Shown here one piece after another: positions 27,721 to 38,107 of a stretch of 64,000 nt of DNA. Origin of the DNA: Histomonas meleagridis (lineage: Eukaryota > Parabasalia > Tritrichomonadida > Dientamoebidae); assembly GCA_020186115.1 (NCBI GenBank), contig WSYJ01000186.1, positions 2,091,501 to 2,155,500 on the forward strand. The letters run 5' to 3'. Position 1 is the first letter of the stretch. Each line of letters opens with the position of its first letter. A program made the position numbers and the translations under genes. A model generated the notes under the pieces. That model ran no database searches, was not told the DNA's origin, and worked only from the letters and a program-made list of their open reading frames with translations.

Positions 27721-28739
27721 TTTTTCAGTGGATCCAAATATGAAATTTTACGGAATAATTCGTCAGTGAATTGTATCATTAACACTGCTCCTGTTCTTTT
27801 ATTCGAAGTATATTTCTGATAAGTTGTATCTCTTCTTTCTATTACTTCATTTGTAGCGTTTATTATACATTTTGTACAAATTATTAACCCATTAAAGTCC
27901 GGCATATGTGCATATCCCATTAATGTTGGTAATGGAACTTGCATATTTAACGAATATGTTGCAACAAGAACAATAGTAAACGCAACTTTCGATGGAAGAA
28001 ATGCTCTGATTTGATAATCGTATAACGAAGATTCACATAAGAAAAATGAAACTTCACGAATCTCTTTACATGCATCAATTCCACATAAAAAACGCTTTAA
28101 GAATTCTTTTGGCGATGGAAGTTGAATTCGAAACAATAATTGTTTAAGAATGAAACGCTCATAGTTTTCAAAGTCTTGAACATCATATTCGTTCTTACAG
28201 TATTCGGCAATTTGTGTGTAATCAAGAATTTTGACTTCTTCAAGTTTAGCTGCTTCCCATAAACATGAAGCACCTAAAATCTGTATATCACTCTTCGAAA
28301 TATTTTTATGGCTTAGAATATAATCAAGATAATATACACTGTTATATAATGTTTGTGAACTAAGTTTAAAATGATGATGAATATTGATCATCCAACGAAC
28401 AACAATATTCCGCACGTTTTGTTGAATTTCGGTTTGAACACGTGAAAAGGATGAGATGTCAAGAGGCATACTTTGTTCTTCTTTAAAGAGATTTGTGATA
28501 ATACACTCAGCAATATGTGGAACAAATATGGGATTATTTATATTGCGTTTATCAAACTCCCGCATCGGAATTTTTGTTTCTTCTTCGTCTTCTTCTTCTT
28601 CCATTATGACATCTGAATATTCATCATCGTATTTTTCAATTATTCTCTCTTCTCTTTTCTGTTCATTTACTTGCTGTTTTATGTAATTTTGATTTTCTTG
28701 TTTATTTTGATTAGAAGTTCTAAGCAAATTTCTTCTCAT
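27717..28739 (-). CDS. Cyclin (A/B-like)
   Basis: This 340-residue protein has a cyclin box at about 120-225: RNIVVRWMINIHHHFKLSSQTLYNSVYYLDYILS, then ILGASCLWEAAKLEE, matching the MRxILVDWL, TL-LAV-LLDRFL and KLQLVGvtamLIAsKYEE blocks of mitotic cyclins. A C-terminal cyclin fold follows (FFLCESSLYDYQIRAFLPSKVAFTIV). The N-terminal 75 residues are acidic and disordered. No obvious RxxL destruction box sits in the usual context, although RRNLLR is at the start. It probably partners a CDK in cell-cycle control. Confidence 0.85.
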   Translation of the reverse strand: MRRNLLRTSNQNKQENQNYIKQQVNEQKREERIIEKYDDEYSDVIMEEEEDEEETKIPMREFDKRNINNPIFVPHIAECIITNLFKEEQSMPLDISSFSRVQTEIQQNVRNIVVRWMINIHHHFKLSSQTLYNSVYYLDYILSHKNISKSDIQILGASCLWEAAKLEEVKILDYTQIAEYCKNEYDVQDFENYERFILKQLLFRIQLPSPKEFLKRFLCGIDACKEIREVSFFLCESSLYDYQIRAFLPSKVAFTIVLVATYSLNMQVPLPTLMGYAHMPDFNGLIICTKCIINATNEVIERRDTTYQKYTSNKRTGAVLMIQFTDELFRKISYLDPLKN

Positions 28740-28969
28740 TTGATCACGGTTGAATTAATAAACGGCAACCGATCCTTTTTAATTTATTTATCGAATTAGG
28801 AATTTTATATTCTGTCAATAAGAACCTGTAACATAATATTATATAATAAATGCCAAATTATATATTTTCTTTTGATCCAGTGATTTATTCTGAAGCTAAA
28901 TTCTAAATTCAGAATTAATTTTGTTGTGCTATTTTCCCACTTTTTTTTACATTAATAAAATATTGAAAA
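28740..28969. promoter_or_regulatory. Cyclin promoter region
   Basis: Adjacent to the cyclin ATG the minus strand reads GGTTGCCGTTTATT and CAACCGTGATC, two copies of the CCGTT-type element within 40 bp. The rest is AT-rich. Confidence 0.4.
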
Positions 28970-29093
28970 TCATGTTTAATCCTTTACAAAGTCATGTTTA
29001 AGTGCAAAGTCATGTTTAATCCTTTACAAAGTCATGTTTAATCCTTTACAAAGTCATGTTTAATCCTTTACAAAGTCATGTTTAAGTACAAAG
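28970..29093. repeat. Tandem repeat array, 22/18-bp units
   Basis: Six units in a row start TCATGTTTAA. Four are 22 bp (28970, 29010, 29032, 29054) and two are 18 bp with a shortened centre (28992, 29076), in the order 22-18-22-22-22-18. The 22-bp copies are identical. The array lies about 110 bp beyond the 3' end of the TFIIIC-like gene. Confidence 0.95.
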
Positions 29094-29198
29094 TAATTTG
29101 TTTCCGCACACATAAACATGTTATAATTATAACAAATTTATTATTTTCATTTATCAGTTAAACACAAAAATTAACATTTCGAAACATTTACAACATAT

Positions 29199-32186
29199 TT
29201 ATTCAATGTTATAGTTATTGTCCGACATCACCAGTGCCAATTTGACTCTATGTGCACTTGCTACGTAGAAATTTCTTTTTGTTACATTATCTCTTTCGTC
29301 TGGATTGCACAAGCACTTATACAGCTGCAACACGTATTCATTGTCGTCCGCTTTCTCGCACGCGCAATTTACTTCGTCATCAAACAGTGCGAATTCGTTT
29401 TCGTTACACTTATAACACATCGAATATATAATTTCGTCATTTTCCAATGCGTTTAACAATAGCATCAAATCGTACAAAGTCAAGTTCGATAACTTCGATG
29501 ATATTTCTAATAACTCTATTCCAGGTTCGTCGTTAATAATTTCAACAATTTTTGTCATTAAGTGATTTCGGATGTCGACATCTATAAACCCGTCTGATTT
29601 AATCCAGAAATGTGGCTTGAAGATGCGCTTGTTCTCGGTTTTAAGAATATGACTCGAGTTATATATGTCAGAGACGTAATGTGGTAAAAGTGTATTACTA
29701 TGAATTCGATATATGAAATTATATTCTTCCAAAAAATTTAAACTTTTCAGGACTAAATCATGCCCAAAGGGTTCGTATTGATGAAGGATTTGATATAGTG
29801 ATACTCCTTTGGAAAAATGTTGGATAACAAATGAACAAATTAATCGACATAAAAATGTGAAATTAGAACATTCATCTTGTGGCTGTGTTTGATAGATTAG
29901 GACAAAGAGCTGCATAAACCTGGCTTGTAGTGATTGACAATTATCAACTTCATAAGTGGTATAATTTGATTTGACATACTCAATATCTTCTCGATCATAT
30001 GCAACTGTAAAGTCTGGAAGGTTGGGATAGCCAATACTGGTGGACACAAATTGATAATTTGCTGAAACTCGGACTTTATTAGATGATTCTGTCATACTAT
30101 TTTTATGAGGATTTCGGATAATGTCTTTGGAGTTAATGGTGGCAACAACAGGAGGAAGAAGATTAACCGACACTGGCGTTTCATCTTCAAGAACATAAAA
30201 AATTGATCCAATATTTGTATCATTCCGAGATACCATTTCAGGGTCTTTAGTTGACTTGAAGAAGTTTAAGATAAGGCTAAGACAGTTACGAGGAGTCTGA
30301 ATATCGAATTCATGAAGTAAAAACTTTGTGCACTTAAATTCAGGCCTCCCATCATTGCCGATAGCTTTTTGTGTTAAAAACCGCGATAGCTTCAGAAAGA
30401 AAACGACTTCATTCAAATTTGATGTGTCGAATTTTCGAAGAAATTTTATTTCTTTCTTTAACATAGAGAACTGTGGAGAAGACAATAATATTATCTTTAA
30501 CATTTCAATAAGCTCGCCAAGAAGAGGATCAAGTTTATAACGAAGTTGTGAAATATTAAACAGATTAAAATATTGTGATGTTGTGATTTCAAGAGAATCA
30601 TCTTGCATTGTGAACCTTAAAATTGATGATGATAAGTTGGCTATATTGAAGTAGTACAAGTCACGATAATCTTTAAACCTTCTGAGCATGAACATATGTC
30701 GATTAGATGGAACCATACGAATATAGTATGTATCTTTTGGAATGGTACAAATCTTTTGGGTGATGTCTGTAATTTTGTTCCAAGGTTTTGCCAAATTGGA
30801 TATTAATCCACTTGGCAATAGTGAAGATAAGGCAATTAAATAATTAAATGTTACATGAAAATTAGTCTCTTTAAGAAAATTAAAGTAACCCGTTTCTAGA
30901 GGACTGATGTATAATGTTGGATTTGGTTCAAAAGTTTGATATTTCATATAGCAAAATAACCTAACTGGATCATTTTTTGAAAATTTAATTGATTTAAAAC
31001 TAAAATTAGGGTATTTAAGTTCGATGATATTACGAATTTTAGCCCAATCAAAGCCAATTTTTGCAATAAAATTTTCTACTTGATGATAAAAATAAGGAAA
31101 TGTGAATTGAAATGAAGGTCTTGTTGCAATTTCAACTGTTCTAAAAACCATTCTAATGGGTAAATTTCTATTACTTCGTATTATTGAGTATTGTTTTAAC
31201 CAAAGTTGAACAGAGTGTGGGTCAACATATTCAATAAGACAAATCGCTTGAATTATACGATGAAATTCAATAACATCAGATCTGTTAGTAAAATCGAATT
31301 GAACTTCAACCTTGTCAAAAAACATGATGCTGTCTGTCCTAATCATTTGATATGTTTTAGCTTTTTTTTTAAGATATGGACACGCAATTGTGGATCTTAC
31401 TTCTCCAGCAGCTTTTGCTAGAAGTTTTTTAAGGCGTTCTTTGAAATTGTTGTATTCGATTTCTTCTTTGATTCGTTCTGGTAAACAATTTACAAGAATG
31501 TGACGAAGTTTTGGTTCTTTGAAGAAAACCTCTGGTGTATTACGAACACCAATTAACTTAGAGTATAAATCAAAAGAAAATGAATTCATTAAATCCTGAA
31601 ATGTGAATCGATTTGTTCCAAAAGTTTCACTTATAAATAAATGAAAGATACACATTTGAACCTTTTTCATGGGGATGTATCCATTTCGGTTTATTTCTTT
31701 TGAAATGAATTGATCTTTTCGATAAATTTTGTTTTCTTGCCTTTCAGCAATATCTTCTTCTTTTTGCTCGTTGGTTCTTTTTTTATATTTGTTTTTTGCA
31801 ATTCTTTTTGCTGCTTCATTTTCTTTTGCTTTCTCGGTAAGATCATCCAAAATTTTTCTGGCTTTTAGGACGTCACTTTCATGGTCATCAGAAGTTTCAC
31901 TTAAAACAAAAAATGATGTTGACATGAGAGAATGATGGCCTGGATAAATCATTAAAGGTTTTGGATGTGAAATAGTCAAGTCTATTTGAAAAATTCCATT
32001 CTTAACCAAGTTCTTTGATAGAATTTCTAGTTTCGGTGAAGACCAGATGTAATTTGGGAAAACTGTTCTTGCAACATTGTATGCGTCGAGCATTGAAGCA
32101 ATTCCATTATTTTCCTTTATAAAGTTAATGACACTTGTCCTTACTTTTCCCCATTTTTTTTCTATTTTTTTTTCTTTTTCCGCCAT
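29199..32186 (-). CDS. Large winged-helix protein, TFIIIC subunit 1-like
   Basis: The product has 995 residues. The N-terminus (about 10-75) looks like a winged helix (VRTSVINFIKENNGIASMLDAY). The C-terminal region has HFWIKSDGFIDVDIRNHLMTKIVEII followed by PGIELLEISSKLSNLTLYDLMLLLNALENDEII. This matches the arrangement near the end of the B-block-binding subunit of TFIIIC (Tfc3/GTF3C1): a W-x-x-x-DG-x-N segment, a PG-I element and a terminal winged helix with GLE.LGCI. A charged helical segment (about 110-160) follows the first domain. The assignment to the tRNA-gene transcription factor rests on these local likenesses and is tentative. Confidence 0.5.
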   Translation of the reverse strand: MAEKEKKIEKKWGKVRTSVINFIKENNGIASMLDAYNVARTVFPNYIWSSPKLEILSKNLVKNGIFQIDLTISHPKPLMIYPGHHSLMSTSFFVLSETSDDHESDVLKARKILDDLTEKAKENEAAKRIAKNKYKKRTNEQKEEDIAERQENKIYRKDQFISKEINRNGYIPMKKVQMCIFHLFISETFGTNRFTFQDLMNSFSFDLYSKLIGVRNTPEVFFKEPKLRHILVNCLPERIKEEIEYNNFKERLKKLLAKAAGEVRSTIACPYLKKKAKTYQMIRTDSIMFFDKVEVQFDFTNRSDVIEFHRIIQAICLIEYVDPHSVQLWLKQYSIIRSNRNLPIRMVFRTVEIATRPSFQFTFPYFYHQVENFIAKIGFDWAKIRNIIELKYPNFSFKSIKFSKNDPVRLFCYMKYQTFEPNPTLYISPLETGYFNFLKETNFHVTFNYLIALSSLLPSGLISNLAKPWNKITDITQKICTIPKDTYYIRMVPSNRHMFMLRRFKDYRDLYYFNIANLSSSILRFTMQDDSLEITTSQYFNLFNISQLRYKLDPLLGELIEMLKIILLSSPQFSMLKKEIKFLRKFDTSNLNEVVFFLKLSRFLTQKAIGNDGRPEFKCTKFLLHEFDIQTPRNCLSLILNFFKSTKDPEMVSRNDTNIGSIFYVLEDETPVSVNLLPPVVATINSKDIIRNPHKNSMTESSNKVRVSANYQFVSTSIGYPNLPDFTVAYDREDIEYVKSNYTTYEVDNCQSLQARFMQLFVLIYQTQPQDECSNFTFLCRLICSFVIQHFSKGVSLYQILHQYEPFGHDLVLKSLNFLEEYNFIYRIHSNTLLPHYVSDIYNSSHILKTENKRIFKPHFWIKSDGFIDVDIRNHLMTKIVEIINDEPGIELLEISSKLSNLTLYDLMLLLNALENDEIIYSMCYKCNENEFALFDDEVNCACEKADDNEYVLQLYKCLCNPDERDNVTKRNFYVASAHRVKLALVMSDNNYNIE

Positions 32187-33301
32187 TTGAAATCAATCAC
32201 TTTTTGGCTTGAGTTTAATTTAAACGTACGAAATAAAATAAACGGGCATCTTCTTCGTTTCGTCAAAAATAAAAAACAAACCTTTGGATCAAATTATTTC
32301 ACTACATCAAAATAAGCAATGTGTTATATGATCATTGGTTAATATAATCATTAGTAACTTACTTAAGTAATACCTCATCATAAATTGTAATTAAAATTTA
32401 TCAACATTCATAAAGAGTAATCGGAATTTTAGTTATAACTAAGCTGACTCGTACTTTCGTTTCTTCTTTTCGATTTGGTATATCCTGGTTTCGTTAAGAA
32501 ATTTTTTCTGGAACAGATGATATTTCTGAGGTTTACGTGCTTTATTGATTTGTTAAGTTTTCCCTTTGTGAATCAATGATAATTTAGATGTTGTAATTCT
32601 ATAAATTAATTGATATCTGATTAATTCCCATTATTAATTTTTTAAAATAAAATTACAAAACATATTTATTTTCAGGAAAAACCAAATAGTTTGCGTTAGA
32701 CAAACATGTTTCAGGATTTACATAATATTAAAAAATATGGTTGCTTTCCATGGAAATTCAAGGAATTCTCCATTAAAAAATCATAAAACCGAAAGTTTAT
32801 GCTGTTTTAACTTTTTAAATTAGATCGATAAAATAATATTCATTTTATTCTATCGTTGAGCTTCAATCCATCTGACTCAGTGTGCATTCGAGCTGTTGTT
32901 GTTTTTGCAAAAATTTTTTCATTTCCAAAAGAAATGTATTGCCTTTATGCCATTTTGTGGAATTAACTAAATTATTATTAATGGATTGAAATTAAATGTG
33001 TATTTTATTGATATATTTTAACTTTCCTATATATGAATTTTTTCATATAAAGTATTGCAATTTCATAGAGCATAAAAAAGACAAACAGTCTCCGAAAAAC
33101 ATTTTAAATCAATCGTAATAAAAAGATAAAATGGTTTTTATGAAGTTTTGGATTGTTTGCACAGCAAATTATCGTCCTCAATTCAATTACCAGTCTGCTC
33201 CGTATTATCGGTCTTTAGCCAGAATTCATTCAAAAGCTTATTATCAAAAAGTTGACTTAAAAGTGTCATTTTTTTGAGGTTCAAAAGTGACCAATAAGCT
33301 G
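32187..33301. other. Divergent intergenic region
   Basis: At the left edge, minus-strand AAAAAGTGATTGATTTC (32189-32205) immediately precedes the TFIIIC-like ATG. At the right edge AAAAGTGTCATTTTTTT (33259-33275) precedes the kinase ATG by about 30 nt. The 1 kb between them is AT-rich without gene, RNA or repeat that I can recognise. Confidence 0.5.
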
Positions 33302-34381
33302 ATGCACACAATCCCGAAGCAAATTGGACCATATATATTTTTAAATCTTATAGGCCAAGGGGCTTACGGTTATGTGTACCATGCCATTCATACGACATCG
33401 CAAATAGATGTCTCTATTAAGGTTGTACATAAAAATTTTAATAAAGATCATAGAACTCGTTTCACAAGGGAGGCATGCTTACTTCGTAAGATGAATCATC
33501 CTCTCATTTCTAAATTTTATCAACTTTTAGAGGATTCCAACAATTATTACATTGTTTTAGAATATCTCCCAAATGGGAATCTTAAAACATACATGAAAAA
33601 TCTTAACGGTAATCCACTTGATGAGAACTCTGCACGTCGATATTTTATACAAATAATTTCTGCTCTTGAATATCTTCATCAAGAAATGCATATAATTCAT
33701 CGTGATTTGAAAGCAGAGAACATCGTTTTAGATCGAAATAACAACATACGGCTCATAGACTTTGGTTTAAGTTGTGAGTTTAGTAATAATAATTTCAAAC
33801 ATGCGTGTGGATCACTTGGATACATAGCCCCAGAGATGATTAAAGAGCAACGGTATAATGTTTCTGTTGACATCTGGAGTGCTGGTGTTCTTTTATATGC
33901 ACTTACAGTTGGACATCTTCCATTTTATGACAACGATTCCCAATGTACACTTCAAAAGATTGTTTATTCGGACCCGATAATCCCCGACAAGCTTTCGCTT
34001 CCATTAAGTGATCTTCTAAAGAAGATGTTAACAAAAGATCCACAGAAACGAATCACACTGAATGGGATCAAAGAACATCATTGGTATTCCCCATCAGAGC
34101 ACATGAAAGTTTCTCTGTTTGTTATGGAACAACGAAGAAACGATGACAAAATTGATCCGTCGATAATTAAGAAAATGAATAACTTGGGAATTAACACTTC
34201 CGATATCAAATTGGGACTATTCGGAAGTGGTTCTTCGGATTCTCTCGTGTCATATATGATATTAAAGAACGAAAAAACGACCGACGAATTAATGACTGCA
34301 ATTTCGAGGAAAACAAGAAACTCTTTGTCGTTGGGCAAGTTCCCAGATGTACAAAATGATGAAATAGAAATAGAAAATTAG
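33302..34381 (+). CDS. Serine/threonine protein kinase (CAMK/AMPK-like)
   Basis: This 359-residue kinase has a domain at about 10-265. The glycine loop is GQGAYGYVYHA, the ATP lysine is in DVSIKVVHK, the C-helix Glu in REACLLRKMNHP, the catalytic loop IIHRDLKAENIVLD, the metal motif IDFGLS and the substrate loop GSLGYIAPEM, then VDIWSAGVLLYAL. All catalytic residues are intact. RHLKAEN-type and GSLGYIAPE features fit the CAMK/SNF1-like group that is expanded in trichomonads. A C-terminal extension of about 90 residues has no clear UBA or KA1 domain. The start is the first ATG; an upstream GTG at 33287 is ignored. Confidence 0.93.
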   Translation: MHTIPKQIGPYIFLNLIGQGAYGYVYHAIHTTSQIDVSIKVVHKNFNKDHRTRFTREACLLRKMNHPLISKFYQLLEDSNNYYIVLEYLPNGNLKTYMKNLNGNPLDENSARRYFIQIISALEYLHQEMHIIHRDLKAENIVLDRNNNIRLIDFGLSCEFSNNNFKHACGSLGYIAPEMIKEQRYNVSVDIWSAGVLLYALTVGHLPFYDNDSQCTLQKIVYSDPIIPDKLSLPLSDLLKKMLTKDPQKRITLNGIKEHHWYSPSEHMKVSLFVMEQRRNDDKIDPSIIKKMNNLGINTSDIKLGLFGSGSSDSLVSYMILKNEKTTDELMTAISRKTRNSLSLGKFPDVQNDEIEIEN

Positions 34382-34779
34382 GTTTTGTTTGTAAACATTT
34401 TAGAAAACTGTTTTCCGAATGAAAATAAAATAAATTTTAGAAAAATTGGATAAATCCAATGTAAATTATATGGTATAACAAATGTTAAAATGGTTAAATG
34501 TGTGTAATGGTATATACCATTTATAATAAATATTATAATAAATTATGTTTCTAATTTTGATGATTAATATGCAATTTCCAAAAGTGAAAACATCATCTAA
34601 ATAAAGTTAAATTTTGGAAGTTGTCGCATTTTATAGAAATGTTTTCAGAAAATATGATAAGAAATTATTTTGTAATTTAACGATTTTGAAATACAAGTAA
34701 AAAATTTTAATCCATAAAGAAAAATAAGAATAATAAGTTTTTATCATAAAAGAAAAAAGGATAACAACTTTAGATCATT
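34382..34779. other. Convergent intergenic region
   Basis: A 398-bp AT-rich spacer between the 3' ends of the kinase and bZIP genes. No feature was seen. Confidence 0.5.
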
Positions 34780-35157
34780 TCAATTTTGACGAGGATCAGT
34801 TATTGGTTCTGGCGCTTTTTCTGTTTTTTCTGCATTTGCTGCATTCTGCTGATAAACAAGCGGTGCCATTTGCGCCAAACATCCTTTAAAGTATGATAAC
34901 TGATCAATATAAATATCTTTCTGAGCTTGTGAAGCACTAATCTGTTGTTCTAACTCGACTATTAAGCTTTTCAATTGTTCATTATCTTTTTCTAGTTTCT
35001 CTAAGTATTCGCCTTTTCTTTGTCTCCATCTTCTTGGCCCTTTTCCTTCAGTCATCAAAATTAACTCTTCAGTTCTCCTCCTTATTCCATCTTCAGTGTT
35101 GCTTGGAACCATTGATATTGGGTTTTGCTCATTTGGGATCGGATGTGTTGCTGACAT
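34780..35157 (-). CDS. bZIP-like protein
   Basis: This 125-residue protein has a basic segment GKGPRRWRQRKGEYLEKLEKD (about 38-58) running into a leucine-zipper-like heptad region NEQLKSLIVELEQQISASQ. The RRxRxRK-xYLE-LE layout is that of bZIP transcription factors. The position of the invariant DNA-contacting Asn (NxxAAxxSR) is occupied by Glu and the AA pair by Gly-Pro, so DNA recognition may be altered or lost. It is very short, with a Pro/Gln-rich tail. A dimeric nuclear protein is inferred. Confidence 0.6.
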   Translation of the reverse strand: MSATHPIPNEQNPISMVPSNTEDGIRRRTEELILMTEGKGPRRWRQRKGEYLEKLEKDNEQLKSLIVELEQQISASQAQKDIYIDQLSYFKGCLAQMAPLVYQQNAANAEKTEKAPEPITDPRQN

Positions 35158-35626
35158 TTTGGTAAAAATTGGGCGCGCTTTTTGAGGTTTTTACAATCGA
35201 TTGTACGGTTTGCGCACAAATTTTGTTTGATACGATAGGACCAAACTTCATCAATTTCTTCTATCGCCACAAAAATAAGCATCTTAATTATGATAAGGAG
35301 AAACATTCATGAAAGAAAATTGGATCAGACTTCAAACAATTGGTTTCTTTTCAACCTTTTTGAATCTGTAATGTAAATAAATACTAAAGGTTAGTTCTAG
35401 TTTTAATTTTATTAATGTTTGTAATTCCAAATTATTAATTCTTTTGATTTTTCTTTGCTTTGAAAGTCATTAAAAACATTTGCCTTATGTTTTCATCTAT
35501 ACAACTGGAAATATTATAAACAAATATTAGTCCAGTCTAAAAAATGATGAAATTTGTTGCATAAATATTTAATACGCAAATTTTGGATTTAATAAAAAAT
35601 AATGAGCAAACAAATTTATTCAAACA
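35158..35626. other. Intergenic region
   Basis: This includes the bZIP promoter with AAAAAGCGCGCCC (minus strand, near 35175-35187), resembling the AAAAGTG promoter motif with a GC-rich continuation. No gene was seen. Confidence 0.45.
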
Positions 35627-37621
35627 TTATTTTATTTTCATATATACAGTTTGCAAGCTTCTGCTTAATTCCAAATACGTCACATAGCTTGCGAAAAGTT
35701 CCTCTATTTTTCTGTTTATTTTTTCATTCAGTTTTACTCTTATTATTTTATTACCGAAAACGAAAAGTTTCAAGTAAACCATTTCTTTAATGTTGTTCAT
35801 TTTATAGAAAGCAAATTGCAACATACTTTGCGTATTTGTTTTTGGTTTTATTATTTTGTTAATTTGATTTACTGTTTTTAATAATTTTAACAAAAACATA
35901 AAATGTAATCCAAGTTTGTTATCTTTAATTGAAGAAACGTTAATATCCAAAAAATGTTGTATCACATCTGCGCATTTCTTATTATTAATAATCCAATTTT
36001 CTACATCATTATGTATCACATTCATTGAATACTTTTGGTATTCTTCAATAATTTTTGGCAACCGTCGACTTTCTTTGAATTCCATTGAATTTAGAATGGC
36101 AACAAAGCTGTCAAAAAATAATCTATCGTCTGTTTTACTTTCAATGAAAACGTTCATCATTTTTGTAAAGCTGTCAATTTTAGGGTTTTGCAAAAGCATT
36201 TGTCTGATGTGAGACTCCGCGAAACGCGAAGATATCATATTTTTAATATAACTAATTGATTTTCCATACTCTTCTATTTCGATTCTGCTTAGTTTAAGGT
36301 TAATTGACGTATGAAATATATGGTAATAATTCATTCTTTGCTTGATATAACTACTTAATGCATATTTCAGGAAATCGTTTGAAGATAATAATGAAAACTT
36401 ATTAACCATATTCGGGTCTTCTAATAAATTTAGAAATGAAACATTTCGCGCTCGTGCTTCAACTAAAAGTTTTACATAAAATCGTTGGAATTTAGGAGGA
36501 ACAATTTCTGTATTCGAACTATGCGTCGGCTTCGAGTTGTTCACAGGGATTTCGAGATATATTGGGCTATACCCATTCTTAAAGATTTTATCGAAATCAT
36601 TAAAAAATGTATTTGTTATAGAGAACTTTTGCATGTTCCCTTTGATGAGTTCCATTAAGGTACAAATGTCACGATCAGACATTATGAGTGGAAGTGTTTT
36701 GATTTTATTATGAAGCTTAGGAACTCGAGGACAACGTGCTCTTCCTCGAGTAAGTGTTGCGAGTATCATTGTAAACAATTCGGGGTTTTTACTTGTTGCT
36801 AATGAATCAAGATAATTTGCAAAAAACTCATGCTGAGGAGAAAAAAGTCGACACGACCGTGATAAAATGTCACTCATGACAACATCAATACAAGCATTCA
36901 TGTTAAGAGCAGAATAAAGTGAGATGATTATAACGTGTTGATCAGTTAAGAATTTTGTTGACTTTTTGAGAACGTTACAGAATATATTGAATGCTTCGGA
37001 TGGATCTTTGATGTTTCCTACAGATTGATCAAAGCGCTTCCATAAGTCTTCATTAAAACGGAAGTTTGAGAAGATAAACGCAGAAATCATTGAGTTTATG
37101 ACAATTGTAAGAGATAAATGATTATTAATTAACTCAATTATTAGTTGGGAACCTAATTCACAATACTCTTGAAGTGTAAAATAACTGAATAATGCTGGAA
37201 AGGTAGAATATGCAAATACTAATGATAAACTTGAGTCAAATTCAAAATACTCTTGAATTAAATTACCAAAGAGTTTTAAATCATGATGAAGTGATAAAAT
37301 AACAAAAGAAAGCATTTGAGATACTAAAGGAGAGAGATGTGAAAAAGATTTGATTGGGGAAGAGGTAATGCTCATAAACATATTATCCAATGTTGGAGTA
37401 TCAAAGAAATCAAAAACGTCCATAGTTCTTAAATGTAAAAGATATGCTGCTCGAGCAGAACACCCATTTTTAAATATTGCATTTTTCATATTATCAAATT
37501 CTTGATGATTGAATCTATTGATATCAAATGATGTATATTTCTCAAGGAACTTTATTTCCTCTTTTAACTTGGGGATGTCATCACTCTCTATGATTTGATC
37601 TTCATTAAAAAACAAATCCAT
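35627..37621 (-). CDS. Unknown helical protein
   Basis: The 664-residue product is almost entirely alpha-helical, without a motif I recognise. Local landmarks are TLTRGRARCPRVPKLHNKIK (about 289-308), IMSDRDICTLMEL, and a helical region with many Ile/Leu and few glycines in the second half. Such large helical unknowns of trichomonads sometimes hold diverged GAP, VPS or solenoid folds, but none can be named here. Minus-strand AAAAAAGTGATC lies about 10-20 nt upstream of the ATG. The stop is TAA, 36 nt inside the 3' end of an unrelated short plus-strand frame. Confidence 0.6.
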   Translation of the reverse strand: MDLFFNEDQIIESDDIPKLKEEIKFLEKYTSFDINRFNHQEFDNMKNAIFKNGCSARAAYLLHLRTMDVFDFFDTPTLDNMFMSITSSPIKSFSHLSPLVSQMLSFVILSLHHDLKLFGNLIQEYFEFDSSLSLVFAYSTFPALFSYFTLQEYCELGSQLIIELINNHLSLTIVINSMISAFIFSNFRFNEDLWKRFDQSVGNIKDPSEAFNIFCNVLKKSTKFLTDQHVIIISLYSALNMNACIDVVMSDILSRSCRLFSPQHEFFANYLDSLATSKNPELFTMILATLTRGRARCPRVPKLHNKIKTLPLIMSDRDICTLMELIKGNMQKFSITNTFFNDFDKIFKNGYSPIYLEIPVNNSKPTHSSNTEIVPPKFQRFYVKLLVEARARNVSFLNLLEDPNMVNKFSLLSSNDFLKYALSSYIKQRMNYYHIFHTSINLKLSRIEIEEYGKSISYIKNMISSRFAESHIRQMLLQNPKIDSFTKMMNVFIESKTDDRLFFDSFVAILNSMEFKESRRLPKIIEEYQKYSMNVIHNDVENWIINNKKCADVIQHFLDINVSSIKDNKLGLHFMFLLKLLKTVNQINKIIKPKTNTQSMLQFAFYKMNNIKEMVYLKLFVFGNKIIRVKLNEKINRKIEELFASYVTYLELSRSLQTVYMKIK

Positions 37622-38107
37622 AACAATAGATCACTTTTTTGTTTTCAACCAAAAAGTTCCTCTCAGAATAAACCGTCACATGCCGAGGCCATTTCCACGA
37701 GCGGTCATAAATTCATTGAAAAAGTGGCAAAATTTGTCATGTTGTGGGAAATGGGTACCCCCAGCAAACCCTATCGTTTTGTGACGGCTATAGGGCACCC
37801 AGAGTTTTCATGTCACATTTTTTCAATTAATGGACAGAATTTTTATTTTTTTGTTTCGACTCTTAATAATCAATTATTCAAATATTTTTTTAATATTTGC
37901 TTATGAAAAGCCTTTTTATTGTTGGTGTAAAAAATGATATTAAATATAGCTTCTCCTTAAGCCCACGAAATTTTCATTCTTAAGCCCAAAACAGAGATTT
38001 CCAAAAAAATTGGAAAATAACAAACTAATTCAAATACATTTGATATTTATTGTTTCTTCTAGGGTAGAAATTGCGAAAATCAAAAATTGTAATAATTATA
38101 TAACATT
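37622..38107. other. Intergenic region with a GC-richer patch
   Basis: The segment 37680-37820 is notably less AT-rich than its surroundings and contains GGGTACCC and CCCTAT...ATAGGG complementarity. A 103-codon plus-strand frame covers it (37595-37906), but it starts inside the neighbouring gene and shows no family features. It could hold an undetected small RNA. I see none with confidence. Confidence 0.4.

Noticed and set aside
37595-37906. 103-codon frame in the GC-richer patch
   Set aside because: It begins antisense inside the neighbouring gene and shows no recognisable domain; the patch may instead hold RNA or nothing.
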